DNA of 64,000 bases from Patella vulgata (lineage: Eukaryota > Mollusca > Gastropoda > Patellidae). The DNA is taken from positions 45,788,539 to 45,852,538 of the forward strand of contig NC_065883.2 in the NCBI RefSeq assembly GCF_932274485.2, in the 5' to 3' direction. The notes under the pieces were generated by a model. It worked only from the letters and a program-made list of their open reading frames with translations, was not told where the DNA came from and did not search any database. Positions within the stretch are counted from its first letter, which is position 1. Each line of letters opens with the position of its first letter. The position numbers and the translations under genes are program-made. Below, in pieces: positions 1-9,828 of this stretch.

Positions 1-920
1 ATCCTTAAAGTTTTAAACGCAGTAACGTACATATTACCCGAAAGGCCGATACCTAATAAGGCTTTTTTTGCGTCGCCGGACAAGTGCATCTTTAATTGTG
101 TAAGGCGTATCTCGTCAGTAAGATGTCTCTTATCGTGAACGTGCACTTAAAATCGTTGTATAAACTATATACAGTGTTCTGAATCGCCGTCAAATGCGTC
201 GATTTTGATGACTGGAATGTCTCTGTTACCTTCCAGGCGGTATAAAAGTTCCGACATAGACAAACTTGAACAAGCTATGTCACTTCCATGAACCGTGTCC
301 TCGAATTCCCGTAGCTCGTCTATCCAGGAATCAACACTCTTAGTAGGCTTGCTCGACGTGTTACTGTCTTCTTCTGACAACTTAGGCAGGGGATTTTCAG
401 GTAAAGGATCGACACTGACAGGTGCTAATGTTTCTGACATAGGGGTAACTGAATTTGTCTCTTTATTGGTAGGTGTTTGATCTATTTGATCAGGACTTAG
501 GGGTGGAGCTTGTACTGAAGTAGGAGTTTGAAGGACCTTCAAATGCTCATTGACTTTATCTTCAATACTAAAATAATCATTGTTTAATTCTGCTTCCCAC
601 AGATCCAGTCGTTGGTGTTCCGCAGGTGAGTCAGTATAGTCATATATTTCACCATGAACAAAAGAACACTGCTCATAGTCGATCTTACTTTGTTTCATTT
701 CTCTCGTAAGACCTCGAACGTTGGCTTCCCCCTTTCTGATATTAGACAGAACACGATTTATTGAACGAGTAAATTTGCTCTTGAGCTGTTTTCTCTGACG
801 TTTAAGAGATGTGACTTTTTCTTCATTATCTTGCTCTTCACCATTATTAATTGTCGGTGGATTGGCTTGTGGATTTTTAGGATTTGTGTCGATTTCTTGA
901 TCTTGACCTTGGACTGACAT
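1..920 (-). pseudogene. BEL/Pao gag-like frame (fossil, incomplete)
   Basis: The frame starts at the ATG at 918-920 on the minus strand and encodes a polar, charged N-terminus, a coiled stretch rich in K/R/Q around residues 40-80, a P/S/T-rich linker around residues 130-200, then motifs of the DUF1759 gag family near the left edge (an acidic 'IDAFDGD' start and later 'LKMHLSGDAKKAL'). This gag binds RNA and builds the particle in intact BEL/Pao elements. The copy is broken and cut by the window edge. Confidence 0.65.
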
Positions 921-1051
921 CTTGGTACTCTGATTAACAACACTTGATGACTTCTATAGACGATAAATTGTGGTGATAATTCCGGAAACAATTGTGGAGT
1001 GAATCAGATGCACCATTGGGAGGGACTATGTGGCAGTGGATGAGGACCTCC

Positions 1052-1729
1052 TGTAATACGCCATATATTCAAAAGACTTTCGTACCTATAGCTTTATTCT
1101 GTAAGACAAAAATTACAATCATAAGACAATGACAATAATGACAGTTTATTAGACAATATAGGCCTTGACTTAAAGTACAAAACAAGGGAGGTAACCTGTA
1201 CTATTAGTATTACAAGCAGTGCACGAATGACGAAATTCTTACAGGCCGGCACAGGTCAAACAATTGACAAAGCACAGCGCAAACGAACCGTGAATTTCTA
1301 ATGAGAACATTGGGTAAACTCACGGGGATATGTGCATAAAAATATAAGGACTGAACATAAATAATAACAAATGATAACTCAAGAAAATATCGTACACCGT
1401 ATGACGCAAATGACAGTCTTCGTTCGTGGAAAAATGCTCGTGCGAGAGATTTCTAGAACATTAGGACGATACTATGCATAAATAGACTATGGCAGCGGTA
1501 AAATAACATGACAATGTATGACAAAGATAAAATGCTACCTGGAATTAGTGATCATCCCGTTCTAAAATGATTGAGGCTCAATAAATAGACATAATTAAGA
1601 CGTCAAACTTCAAGAATGCATACAACAATGGCGACTATGAAACAAATGACGTTTGACGTGAAAATACTCTGATTGGCTAAATAACTACAGTTAAACGCCC
1701 CATAAATATAAATTAAAGGGACAGTCACA
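1052..1729 (-). repeat. Candidate 5' LTR of the BEL/Pao fossil
   Basis: On the minus strand this block starts TGTGACTGT and ends TATTACA, the TG...CA ends expected of an LTR. It carries AATAAA-type poly(A) signals in its 3' third and lies directly upstream of the gag leader. The second LTR is outside the window, so the limits are inferred from the ends and from where the neighbouring PLE stops. Confidence 0.5.
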
Positions 1730-2240
1730 TTGATACAACTTATCAATTCTGCAGTGAGTCGTAAAAGAGCTATTCAGAAGAGTAATCAAAGTGTTTTCAT
1801 CACGGTTGCTATAATCGATGTTTTTAAATCTATCATTGAGACCATAAGGGAAACTAGTCTGTAATTTTGTTACCTAAGTTTCCTCAGCGTGTGTTCTTTT
1901 TTGTGTAGCAGCATGATCAATATTGTCATTAATAAGGTGTCCTGAACCGGGAAGTTTTTTATTTATTTGTACTCTGTATCCTAAGTCTTTACATGGATTT
2001 TGCCTAAAATGTTGATATATTAGTTTGTGTGCATTTTCAGAATTTTCTGCAGATCTATGATTATTGAACCTAGTTTTGCAAGAGGTACTTGTTTCCCCAA
2101 CATACTGTAATGTGCAATAATTGCAGGTCAATAAATAAATAAATAAATGTTTTCCGTATTGCAAGTAAGGTTTTGATCTGTAGACATTTGGTAAGTATCT
2201 ATCAGTAACGGAGCTACCAAACGTATGGGCTTCATTGTAA

Positions 2241-2601
2241 TCTATCTATATATATATTTGTGACTGTCGTTTGTCTGTCTGTCTATCTGTCTGTCTGTCT
2301 GGTCGGGGTTGGTGGCTACACTAGGTCTGCCCCGAGTCTGAAATTTGGGTTCTAGGGGTAGCTCGGACCGGGGAGTAACATAGGCCAGGTGGCGTTAGTC
2401 TACCATTTCCGGTTTCGGAGTTATGACCCCTGAGCGAAGCCGGTCTGTTCGGGGTTTGCGGCTACACTAGGTCTGCCCCGAGTCTGAAATTTGGGGTATA
2501 GGTGTAGCTCGGACTGGGGAGTAACATAGGCCAGGTGGCGTTAGTCTACCACTTCCGGTTTCGGAGTTATGACCCCCGAGCGAAGCCGGGTATCCTGCTA
2601 A
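2241..2601. mobile_element. Candidate non-autonomous Helitron-like element
   Basis: The insert begins TCTATCTATATATATA after a host A and ends CTAA before a host T, matching the Helitron rule (5' TC, 3' CTRR, insertion between A and T). A short GC stem (ACCC/GGGT) lies six bases before the CTAA end. Inside are a TCTG-rich simple repeat and two tandem 146-bp copies (2303-2444 and 2449-2590). If it is removed, the flanking PLE codons read continuously. It has no coding capacity. Confidence 0.55.
2303..2590. repeat. Two tandem copies of a 146-bp unit inside the Helitron-like insert
   Basis: Both units carry GGCTACACTAGGTCTGCC, AACATAGGCCAGGTGGCG and GAGCGAAGCCGG at a spacing of 146 bases and differ at only a few positions, so the duplication is recent compared with the other repeats nearby. 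Confidence 0.85.
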
Positions 2602-2904
2602 TCAGTACATAATTTACACTGTCTATAGTTACAAGCACCAAAGGAAAGACTACAAAAACCACAATCAATTGAATTATTAGGTTGGTTACCCTTATGGGTA
2701 AGATTTGATGTCACATTAGTCGAAATTCCTCCCCCCCCCCCGCAGCCAATTCATCAGAACTACCTGCTAGAATCTAATTGGTGAGATTAACATGCGGAGT
2801 CACGTAAGGATGACCTCTATTATTTTTGACGCATGCCGAAGGGACAGAGCCACGCCCAACTTTTTTTCGTGTCTGTGTGTCTCCTACGGGCCGCAATTCT
2901 TAAC

Positions 2905-3217
2905 AGATCAGCTAGCCACGGTGGTTCAGTGGGTTCGATCCTTGCATTGGCCGAGATCGTTCATCAGGATTTTCCGGCGCCCCCCCCCCCCTTGTCAGTA
3001 ATGCAGGACAGAGGGCCTGACAAGTGATAACGTTTAATCGTTCGGAAGGGATGAAAAATCAAAGACCCGTGTACACATGGCCGTGCACGTAAGAGTAGGC
3101 CGTAGTGCAGCAGGCCGGAAAGGTTTTCCATCATAGCACACTGTATAGCGTACACCCTTCTTCATTAGTCTAGAACAGTAGGACGTTAAAACCCATTTCA
3201 TTTCATTCCATTTCTTA
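2905..3217 (+). mobile_element. tRNA-derived SINE, family 2
   Basis: The head has an A box-like GGTGGTTCAGTGGG and an exact B box core GTTCGATCC, the internal RNA polymerase III promoter of tRNA-type SINEs. A body follows, with the tail CATTTCATTTCATTCCATTTC. Compared with the copy at 44245-44597 (opposite strand) it has lost about 45 bases between the A and B boxes. A run of twelve C at about 2983 replaces a run of five in the other copy. Confidence 0.75.
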
Positions 3218-3900
3218 ACAAATCTCTTGAAACTTTACATACCTATTCCTTATACCCTAAGGATGATCCCTATTGTTTTTGTTGAATGCCACACTCATTT
3301 TTTTGTCTTTGATTTTGGTGCATGCCCCGATCCTCTGGGGCAGACCCACGCCCAATTTTTGTGCTTATAGTATTCAGGCCGCAATTTTGAATGTATCACC
3401 TTGGATCTTGGCATGTGTATTCTGTATAGTCTAAAGACGGGAACTATTGATTTTGATGCATGTCCCAACATTTTTGTGTTTAGCATCTGAAGGCCACAAT
3501 TCTGAATGGATTATCTAGGAACTTGGTATACTTATTCTTTATATCCCAAGAAAGGCAGTTATTGATTTTGGTGCATGATCGAACCCCCTTGGGTGGAGCC
3601 ACACCTATTTTTTTGTTAATATTTTGTTCGTAAATACTCCACAGGTTGGAATTACAGACTTTGTTTCATTTCGGCATGATCCATCATAGAGTTGTACCTA
3701 TTTATATTAGCCAATGTCCAACCCACGCCCAATTTTTGTGTTTTTTGTCTACAGGCTGTAATTCTGAATGGATCATTTTAGAACTTGGCATATTTATTCC
3801 TTATACCATAAGGATATCAACTATTTATTTTGGTGTATGCCCCGATCCACAGTTATTAACAGATTTTTTTCAAGTTGCCTCCCAGAATGCTTACAATTTA
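3218..3900 (+). repeat. Degenerate tandem repeats, period about 125-130 bp
   Basis: About five degraded units repeat the order 'TTGATTTTGGTGCATG ... CCCACGCCCAATTTTTGTG ... GGCCGCAATTTTGAATG ... TTGGCATATTTATTC'. The same block occurs on the other strand at 43800-44240. The short frames in it are by-products of the repeat. I see no gene. Confidence 0.65.
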
Positions 3901-5009
3901 GAATTTAAAAGAATTCATTGAATTAAACCACGTGCTAACCATTCGGCCATACCCCCCCCCCCCGATATGTTTGAAAACTAATTTTAGATCATGGTTAGAT
4001 AACTAACGACCAAAACCTAACAGTACTTTAATTGTTATTATCATGACATTTATCTGACATTTGTTTTATCCTAGAAAACTAACGATCAAACATTTGATAA
4101 ATTATCAGTAGCGAGGCGATACTGCAATAAAAATAAAAAGGGTCAAATATCCATTAAAACTATAATAGTTCCTAGCTAGAACATTGCATGGTTCACAAAA
4201 CCAGTTGTTTCTAAAAATGTTCAGCCCTTATCTGGAGCAGACTCTGAAAAAGATTTTTTTTTAGTATAGTACCGGTACCGGTAATTTAATAAAAAAAAGG
4301 AGTAGTCTAGTTAAAACAAAATTGCGTTTCCAACATTCTGATCATATGCCTAGGGCCTATTAATGGGCTTCCCTTATTTCAATTTTCAACCAAAATGTCT
4401 GAAGAAGATTTATTATTTAGGTATTTAGTATATTAATAGTAGTCTAATAAAAGAAAAAAATAGTCTATTTGTAATTGGAAAATTGACTTTCCAATATTCT
4501 GATTTGATCATTTCATAAGATTCCAACCCACAAAACGAGCAGTTTAAAAAGATTTTAACCTATTAATATTCGTATTAATTAGCAAATCTGATTAATAAAA
4601 TAAAATAATTAAATTCGCCTCGACCATAGGCATGATGATGTCGTCTGCTGCTACTAGTCACTAGTCTAGTGCTAGTGCTAGGCCTGCTCACGAACAAAAC
4701 AACTAACAACATTCGAATTCTGTTTGGGACCGATTTATTATTTAATAATAAATACATACTTATCGTCTAATCAATTCTTCTTTAAGGCCTGGGACACTTG
4801 CGTGTCTTCGGCTTAATTCTAATTTTAATTTACTCATGGTCCATGATGAGAAACTCAACATTTTGCTATGACTGATAGTATAGTGACGCAAACTAGTATC
4901 AAAGGGAGATAACTTACGGTGAATGACCCCCCCCCCCCCATTGTACCTACTCACTATCTATTTATATGCCCTATTATATTGATTGTTGAGTCAAAGTTGG
5001 CGGCCACGA
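3901..5009. other. Non-coding stretch shared with 43370-43800
   Basis: There is no convincing gene. The section from about 4574 to 5009 matches the other strand at 43370-43790 closely, so it belongs to the duplicated composite. The part 3960-4570 has no counterpart there. A 13-base C tract at about 4928 corresponds to a 5-base tract in the other copy. Confidence 0.6.
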
Positions 5010-5500
5010 CAGGGATGTGGATAGATATGTCGTAGATTTCCGCGAAAAAGAGTCTATAGGAGATAAAACATACATTTTTTAAACGAAAAATATAGCTAAA
5101 CATACTATTATTATTATTATACAACAAAGAGCGCACCTTATTGTTATATAGTCTAATTCATAAGAAAATAAAATAAAAGATACACCAGATAAAAGCGCTA
5201 TTAATTATATTTAAATTGCATACGCTTTGAAGAATCAGATTTTTTGTGCAGAGGGGTAAAGTGGATAGATATGTCATAGATTTCCGCGAAAAAGAGTCTA
5301 TAGGAGATAAAACATACATTTTTTAAACGAAAAAGTATAGCTGAACATACTATTATTATTATCATACAACAAAGAGCGCACCTTATTGTTATATAGTCTA
5401 ATTCATAAAAAAATAAAATAAAATATACACCAGATAAAAGCGCTATTAAATATATTTTACTTGCATACGCTTTGAAGAATCAGATTTTTTTGTGCAGAGG
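5010..5500 (-). repeat. 244-bp tandem repeat, two units
   Basis: Landmarks such as GTGGATAGATATGTC occur at 5017 and 5261, and TTTCCGCGAAAAAGAGTC and GCGCACCTTATTGTT recur with the same spacing. The same unit is present three times in the other composite (42640-43360, opposite strand). Confidence 0.85.
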
Positions 5501-5738
5501 GGTAAAGAGAAAAATCAAAATTTAAATAATAATTTGGGAGATAAAATCTTTTTGCCTTCTAGCCGTCAAAATAAGTGCCTGAAATACCATGACTTTTTGG
5601 TCTGGAGCCATTCCGGATTGTGTGTCAGATTTCGGTCATCGATTATTAATTGTATTATAAATTTTTCGAAAATCGAAATTTCTTTCAATTGACAAATGGA
5701 TAAAACATTTAAAATCAGTGTAACTTAAAATCAGTGTA

Positions 5739-6010
5739 GAGAGAGAGAGAGAGAGAGAGGGGAATGGGGTTTAACGTCCACTCGACACAAATGGACATAT
5801 GGTTCGATTCTATTTCAATAATTCGCCTGCGCGTAGGGGTCTTTAGCAGTGGGGGGAAACCGGGGGACCCGGAGAAAACCCACGAGGTTGGGCCGGCAAT
5901 CCTACTCATTGTCACGTACAACCAGCGATTCGAAACCACGCCAGTTGACTCAATGACAGGCCTTATGATACAGCGCACACGCGCTAACCATTCGGGAATC
6001 CAACCCCCCT
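5739..6010 (-). mobile_element. tRNA-derived SINE, family 1, full copy
   Basis: On the minus strand it begins GGGGGTTGGATTCCCG with an A box-like AATGGTTAGCGCG and a B box-like GTGGTTTCGAATCG. A body contains GGGTTTTCTCCGGGTCCC and TTTCCCCCCACTGCTAAAG, and it ends GTTAAACCCCATTCC followed by (CT)n. A 12-bp target duplication, AAAATCAGTGTA, flanks it at 5727-5738 and 6011-6022, so this is a clean retrotransposed copy. Other copies or pieces lie at 34861, 40648, 42206, 44978, 49537 and 51522. I could not assign it to a named molluscan SINE. Confidence 0.85.
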
Positions 6011-6382
6011 AAAATCAGTGTAAAATCAGTGTAATTTAAATAAAAGGTATCTAGAGCCACGCCATTCTGCTCTAAGCGCTACATGTGCTTCGGACAGATG
6101 TTTCATCAGTGTCATGTGATGCAAGATATCGCTCTTCAAAACTTCCTGGTTTGTTTTGCAATTTGTTTGGGTAAGACGTTATCACTCCCCTCCTATGTGT
6201 AAATGATAATATTAATTTGTCTAATATATAAACCACACAAATTTAACAGATATAAATACATGTTATTCCACAGATAGACAGACATTGAAGAGGCCCAATG
6301 AAGGGGGCGAAGTTGGTTTAGAGCTTGTCCGACTCCTTTGGGCATTTGCGCCCAATTTCTAATGAAAAAATCATGTTGTTCT
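6011..6382. other. No gene seen
   Basis: Unique-looking AT-rich sequence between a SINE and a truncated Tc1-like element. I see no ORF or repeat worth naming. Confidence 0.5.
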
Positions 6383-7862
6383 GATTTTTAAGTGTTATTA
6401 AAGTCACCTAATGAAACTGACGAAGAAACAAATGACAAAATGAAATGAAGTTCACATTCATCGATTTATTCCAAATGATCGTTAGACTAAGTAAGGCACA
6501 GACTGACCATTATAAGGGTAAAATGATACCCGGGGTCAAACAGCAAAGTTACCACAGCATCACAACCAAGTCAGTAACGGGTAAATCCTCCTCTGTTTGC
6601 CAAACAAGCATTGATCCGACGTGGCATACTCCTAATGAGACGTCTAAGGTCATTTTGGTCCAGATTGTCCCATTCCTGTTGCAACGCAGCAGCAAGTTCT
6701 TGGACATTGGCAGGACGTTGTTGACGTTGACGTAACCTCTGTCCAAGCATGTCCCAGACATGCTCGATGGGGGAGAGGTCGGGACTCAGTGCTGGCCAAG
6801 GTAATGTGGTGATGTTCTGTTGTTGGAGGTAACCTGTAACGATCCTGGCCCTGTGACATCTTGCCACGGCCATGACGTCGTGCGAACGCCACAACATGGA
6901 CTGCCAAGATGTTGTCCCGGTAGTACTGGCCTGTAACACGCCCTGCAACAACATGTAAAGCCGTTCTTCCAGCAACAGTGATGCCTCCCCACACCATAAC
7001 AGAACCACCCCCAAATCGATCATGTCTGATGACGTTAACGTCTTGGAAGCGCTCGTTTCGACGACGCTACACCCTCCTACGTCTGTCCAAAAAATCAACA
7101 GTGAACCTTGACTCATCTGAAAACATCACATTGCTCCAGCGTCGATTATCCCAGTGTTGACGATCCCTACACCAACGACGTCTTGCCTGAATGTGATGAT
7201 CTCTCAAACAAGGGATCACGCGAGGACGTCGGGCGCAAAGGTGACCCCTATGCAGTCGATTCCGAATCGTCTGGCCACTCACTCTCACACCAGTGTCTGT
7301 TTGAAGACGAGCGCTGATCTGATTTGCTGTGATGACACGATTTCTCAAGGCCAAGGTACGGATAAATCGATCCTGGGCTTGAGTTGTCGCCCTTGGTCGA
7401 CCTGAGCGTGGTCTGTCCTGTACAGATTGTGTATCACGGTATCTGGACCATAGCCTGCTTATGACAGACTGAGAAACATTCATCGTCCGCGCCACAACCG
7501 CCTGTGTTGTGCCGATCTGTAGCATGCCAAGGGCACGTAACCTTTCATTTTGGGTAAGCCGACGCATATCAAAATTTGTTTTCTGGTCACTAAAACAATT
7601 AAACTGATGTTTCCACCCTGGAATTCAATGCCACAATGACTGTAACATTCAAAGTCAGAGTCGTGCAAATCTTGGGTTGGACCCCCATGATGATCCCAAG
7701 CATCACCTGCATTCCATGCGGTAGCTATTGGTGCGTTTGGGCGTCACATGTAACTGGAAATGTTTCTTCTGTTAGGTTCTATAGTGACTTTTTTCGTAGT
7801 CATTTGCATATTTTAGTATTATGCCCCCAAAATCAAATATCCCCTACTTTTTTTGAATAGTA
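6383..7862 (-). mobile_element. Tc1-like transposon, family 1, copy 1 (one end lost)
   Basis: The 5' terminal inverted repeat is present at the high-coordinate end (ATCCCCTACTTTTTTTG then AATAGTA, followed by a TA). At the low end the match to copy 2 stops at GATTTTTAAGTG, about 23 bases before the end, so the 3' terminal repeat is missing. Otherwise it closely matches the copy at 29307-30792, so both stem from recent activity. TA is the Tc1 target. Confidence 0.9.
6588..7567 (-). pseudogene. Tc1-family DD34E transposase, family 1, copy 1
   Basis: The frame begins MRRLTQNERLRALGML, with a helix-turn-helix DNA-binding N-terminus ('VVARTMNVSQSVISRLWSRY'), a GRPR linker (RSGRPRATT), then the catalytic region with 'VMFSDES' (first Asp) and 'SPIEHVWDML' (Glu). 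A deletion of about 20 bases removes the 'FQDDN' motif with the second catalytic Asp and shifts the frame, and there is a further small frame change near 7070. It cannot be active. The sister copy at 29602-30595 keeps the QDDN motif but has a different deletion. Confidence 0.9.
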
Positions 7863-7864
7863 TA

Positions 7865-8940
7865 TATCGTGTCTGAGATTTGTTACAAATTTTCCACACA
7901 AGTCAACATTTATCGACTTTTTGTTCAATCTATAAAAGCCTACATTCCTACAAAATGTTTTGTTTAGTCAAGTGAATTAAAAATTCATAACTATAAACAA
8001 TAACTATAAACAAATCTGACTAAATGGAACAACTGAACAAGTTCACCTTGATGTTGACAAATGTGCCCCCCCCCCCCCCCTATATAATACAGAGTCACAA
8101 TGAAGAAATTTTGAAAACTCATCACCTTCAATTTGATGTATAGTTTGTTTGAATTGGGCAAAAATTGACTGAGCTGTGTTCATTAGAAGCTACCAAACTC
8201 ACAAAAGTAAGTTTTGAGAAAAAGCAAGTCAAAGATTTGGTAGGTTCCAAAACAAAATCCCATAGCAACCAGGCCTTTTATTTGCTGTTTTGTCGTTGAA
8301 TATATCTTTCCGTGGGTTTTCAAGGGTGCTGAAGACGAAAATCGTAGTAAAAATTTGATCCGAGTATTTCCGCAATTTATTTGCTATTTTGTCGTTTAAT
8401 GTTTTTTATTTAGGATGTCAAGGGTGCTGACTACGAAAATCGTAATAGATGCACCCCTTTCGTAACGAAACATCCACAACACATACGGCATAATATTCAC
8501 ATGATAGTGTTGTATTGAAGAACAATCTATACATTAGTAGTCTGTTGTGTATATTATAACTTTGGTGAGATTAACTCAATTAATTATCAACTTAGTGCCA
8601 GCTAGTGGTCAGGAGATTAAGATTGTTGATTGGATAATCACCAAAGAAGCCACCACAGCTGTACGCGTGTTCATTTAACAAGTGAATTAAAATAAGATTT
8701 TGCGTGTACGATAGGTCTATTAGAGGATACAAGTGGTCATTGAGGTAGGACGCTTATCAGAGAGCAAGGAGATTCACTGAACCGTAACAGCAAATCTATG
8801 AAATTTCTTGATGTTTTAGATACATCAGTGAGATCATAATTCCTTTATAAAGACTAAATTGGATATACATACTGTGAATCTGTGTTTTATATACAATGGA
8901 GGTGGATTTAGTAGCCTGGAGAATGATAATTCTTATGTAC
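7865..8940. other. No gene; weak internal duplication
   Basis: AT-rich sequence with a 15-base C tract at 8068 and two degraded copies of a segment containing TCAAGGGTGCTGA and ACGAAAATCGTA, at about 8320 and 8420. The last few hundred bases may be the 5' untranslated region of the LINE that follows. Confidence 0.45.
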
Positions 8941-9011
8941 CATCATAAAACTGTCACAAAAAAATCAACACAAAGTTTGTCCGTGTTCAAAGTATAACAA
9001 TCTCAATTATT

Positions 9012-9774
9012 ATGGTCCTATCGCTTCTTATGATATTGTGTGGTGATGTGGAGAGCAGCCCCGGACCAGCAAATACCAGACAAGGCACCCTCAGTAAAAC
9101 TGGTGAAGTTGTTTACCCAGAGAAAGAAAATGTAGGACACGACCTAATGGCTATGTTCCGGTCTCTCAAAAGTGACATCGCCGAACTTAAAAACCAAGTA
9201 AATGAACTAAATATCAAAGAAGAAGTTATAGAAATTAAAAGAGATGTGAAAGATTTAAAAACGGAGAATGAAAAATTGAATAAAAGAATGGATAACTTCG
9301 AAAACAGGGCTCGACGGAATAACTTAATTTTTTTATGGTTTAGAGGAATGTGGTGACCTGGAAACAAAAGAAGACTCGGATAAGTTGATAAGAGAAGTTC
9401 TCAAAGGTGAGGTGAAAATTGAAAGAGCCGATGACAAATCAGAAGTAAAATTTGAAAGAATCTATAGAATAGGTAGAAAAAAGAGCTCACAATCCCGACC
9501 AAGACCATTGTTAGTAATGTTCACAAGCCTTGGTGTCAGAGATGAAATACTCACTAAAGCTAAAAAGGAGCTCATAGACTGTAACATATCTGTGTCTGGG
9601 GACTTTTCCGAAAAAGTGAGAACAGTTCGAAAAGCATTAATACCTTCCTTAGTCCATGCTAAAACAAAGGGGAATAAGAAGGCACGTCTGAGCTACGACA
9701 AACTGATAATTAACAGCGAACCGTTCACCATTGACCTGGAAACCAATACACTGATATCACTCAGTTCAAGATAG
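9012..9774 (+). pseudogene. LINE ORF1 protein (coiled coil, RRM-like), one frameshift
   Basis: About 253 residues. A hydrophobic start with a 2A-like motif (residues 12-19) is followed by a coiled coil around residues 45-95 ('LKSDIAELKNQVNELN') and a domain like the L1/CR1 ORF1 RNA-binding fold ('NLIFYGLEE', 'RIYRIGRK', 'RPRPLLVMF', 'ARLSYDKLIIN'). ORF1 proteins coat the LINE RNA and act as nucleic-acid chaperones. One extra T in the T7 run at about 9330 shifts the frame; apart from that it is open. The frame is also open upstream of the ATG to a stop at about 8952. Confidence 0.8.
9045..9068 (+). other. 2A-like ribosome-skipping motif, degenerate (DVESSPGP)
   Basis: Residues 12-19 of ORF1 read DVESSPGP after a hydrophobic stretch. 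The 2A consensus is D(V/I)ExNPGP, which makes the ribosome skip the final Gly-Pro bond. 2A motifs at the N-terminus of ORF1 are established for some animal non-LTR retrotransposons. Here the usually essential Asn is Ser, so skipping is probably lost or weak in this copy. Confidence 0.7.
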
Positions 9775-9828
9775 CAACAAAAATTACCCAGGAAACCAAA
9801 TACGTCAACATATCCAAACTGCGGTGAT

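Larger units (their letters stand above)
1..1729 (-). mobile_element. BEL/Pao LTR retrotransposon fossil, 5' portion (runs off the left edge)
   Basis: Read on the minus strand, a candidate 5' LTR (1729 to 1052) is followed by an untranslated leader and then a gag-like reading frame from 920 to the left edge. The gag frame has a basic, glutamine- and lysine-rich coiled segment, a proline/serine/threonine-rich linker and the start of a DUF1759-like domain, which is typical of BEL/Pao gag. No protease, reverse transcriptase or integrase is visible because the element leaves the window. The part seen is broken (at least one break) and is treated as a fossil. It abuts the tail of a Penelope-like element at about 1735, so it probably inserted there. 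Age cannot be judged with one LTR. Confidence 0.7.
1735..2762 (-). pseudogene. Penelope-like element fragment: zinc-binding linker and GIY-YIG endonuclease
   Basis: Minus-strand translation gives the C-terminal part of a Penelope-like retroelement protein. A Cys-rich linker (2602-2700, ending QCKLC) is followed by a GIY-YIG domain around 2150-1900 ('IYLLTCNYCTLQYVGET', then 'HRSAENSENAH') and the usual tail 'WITKLQTSFPYGLND' near 1850. In PLEs this endonuclease nicks the target DNA so that reverse transcription can be primed. The reverse transcriptase itself is absent. A 361-bp Helitron-like insert (2241-2601) splits it exactly between two codons of the linker. A related fragment lies at 44600-44965 on the other strand. 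Confidence 0.75.

Noticed and set aside
295-480. Plus-strand Ser/Leu-rich 61-residue frame
   Set aside because: It is the reverse of the BEL/Pao gag linker on the minus strand.
2905-3030. Possible tRNA gene because of good A and B boxes
   Set aside because: There is no cloverleaf around the boxes, and the sequence continues into a SINE body with a repetitive tail.
5764-6012. Frames on both strands of about 82-87 residues
   Set aside because: They lie wholly in a tRNA-derived SINE, and similar frames recur wherever the SINE does.
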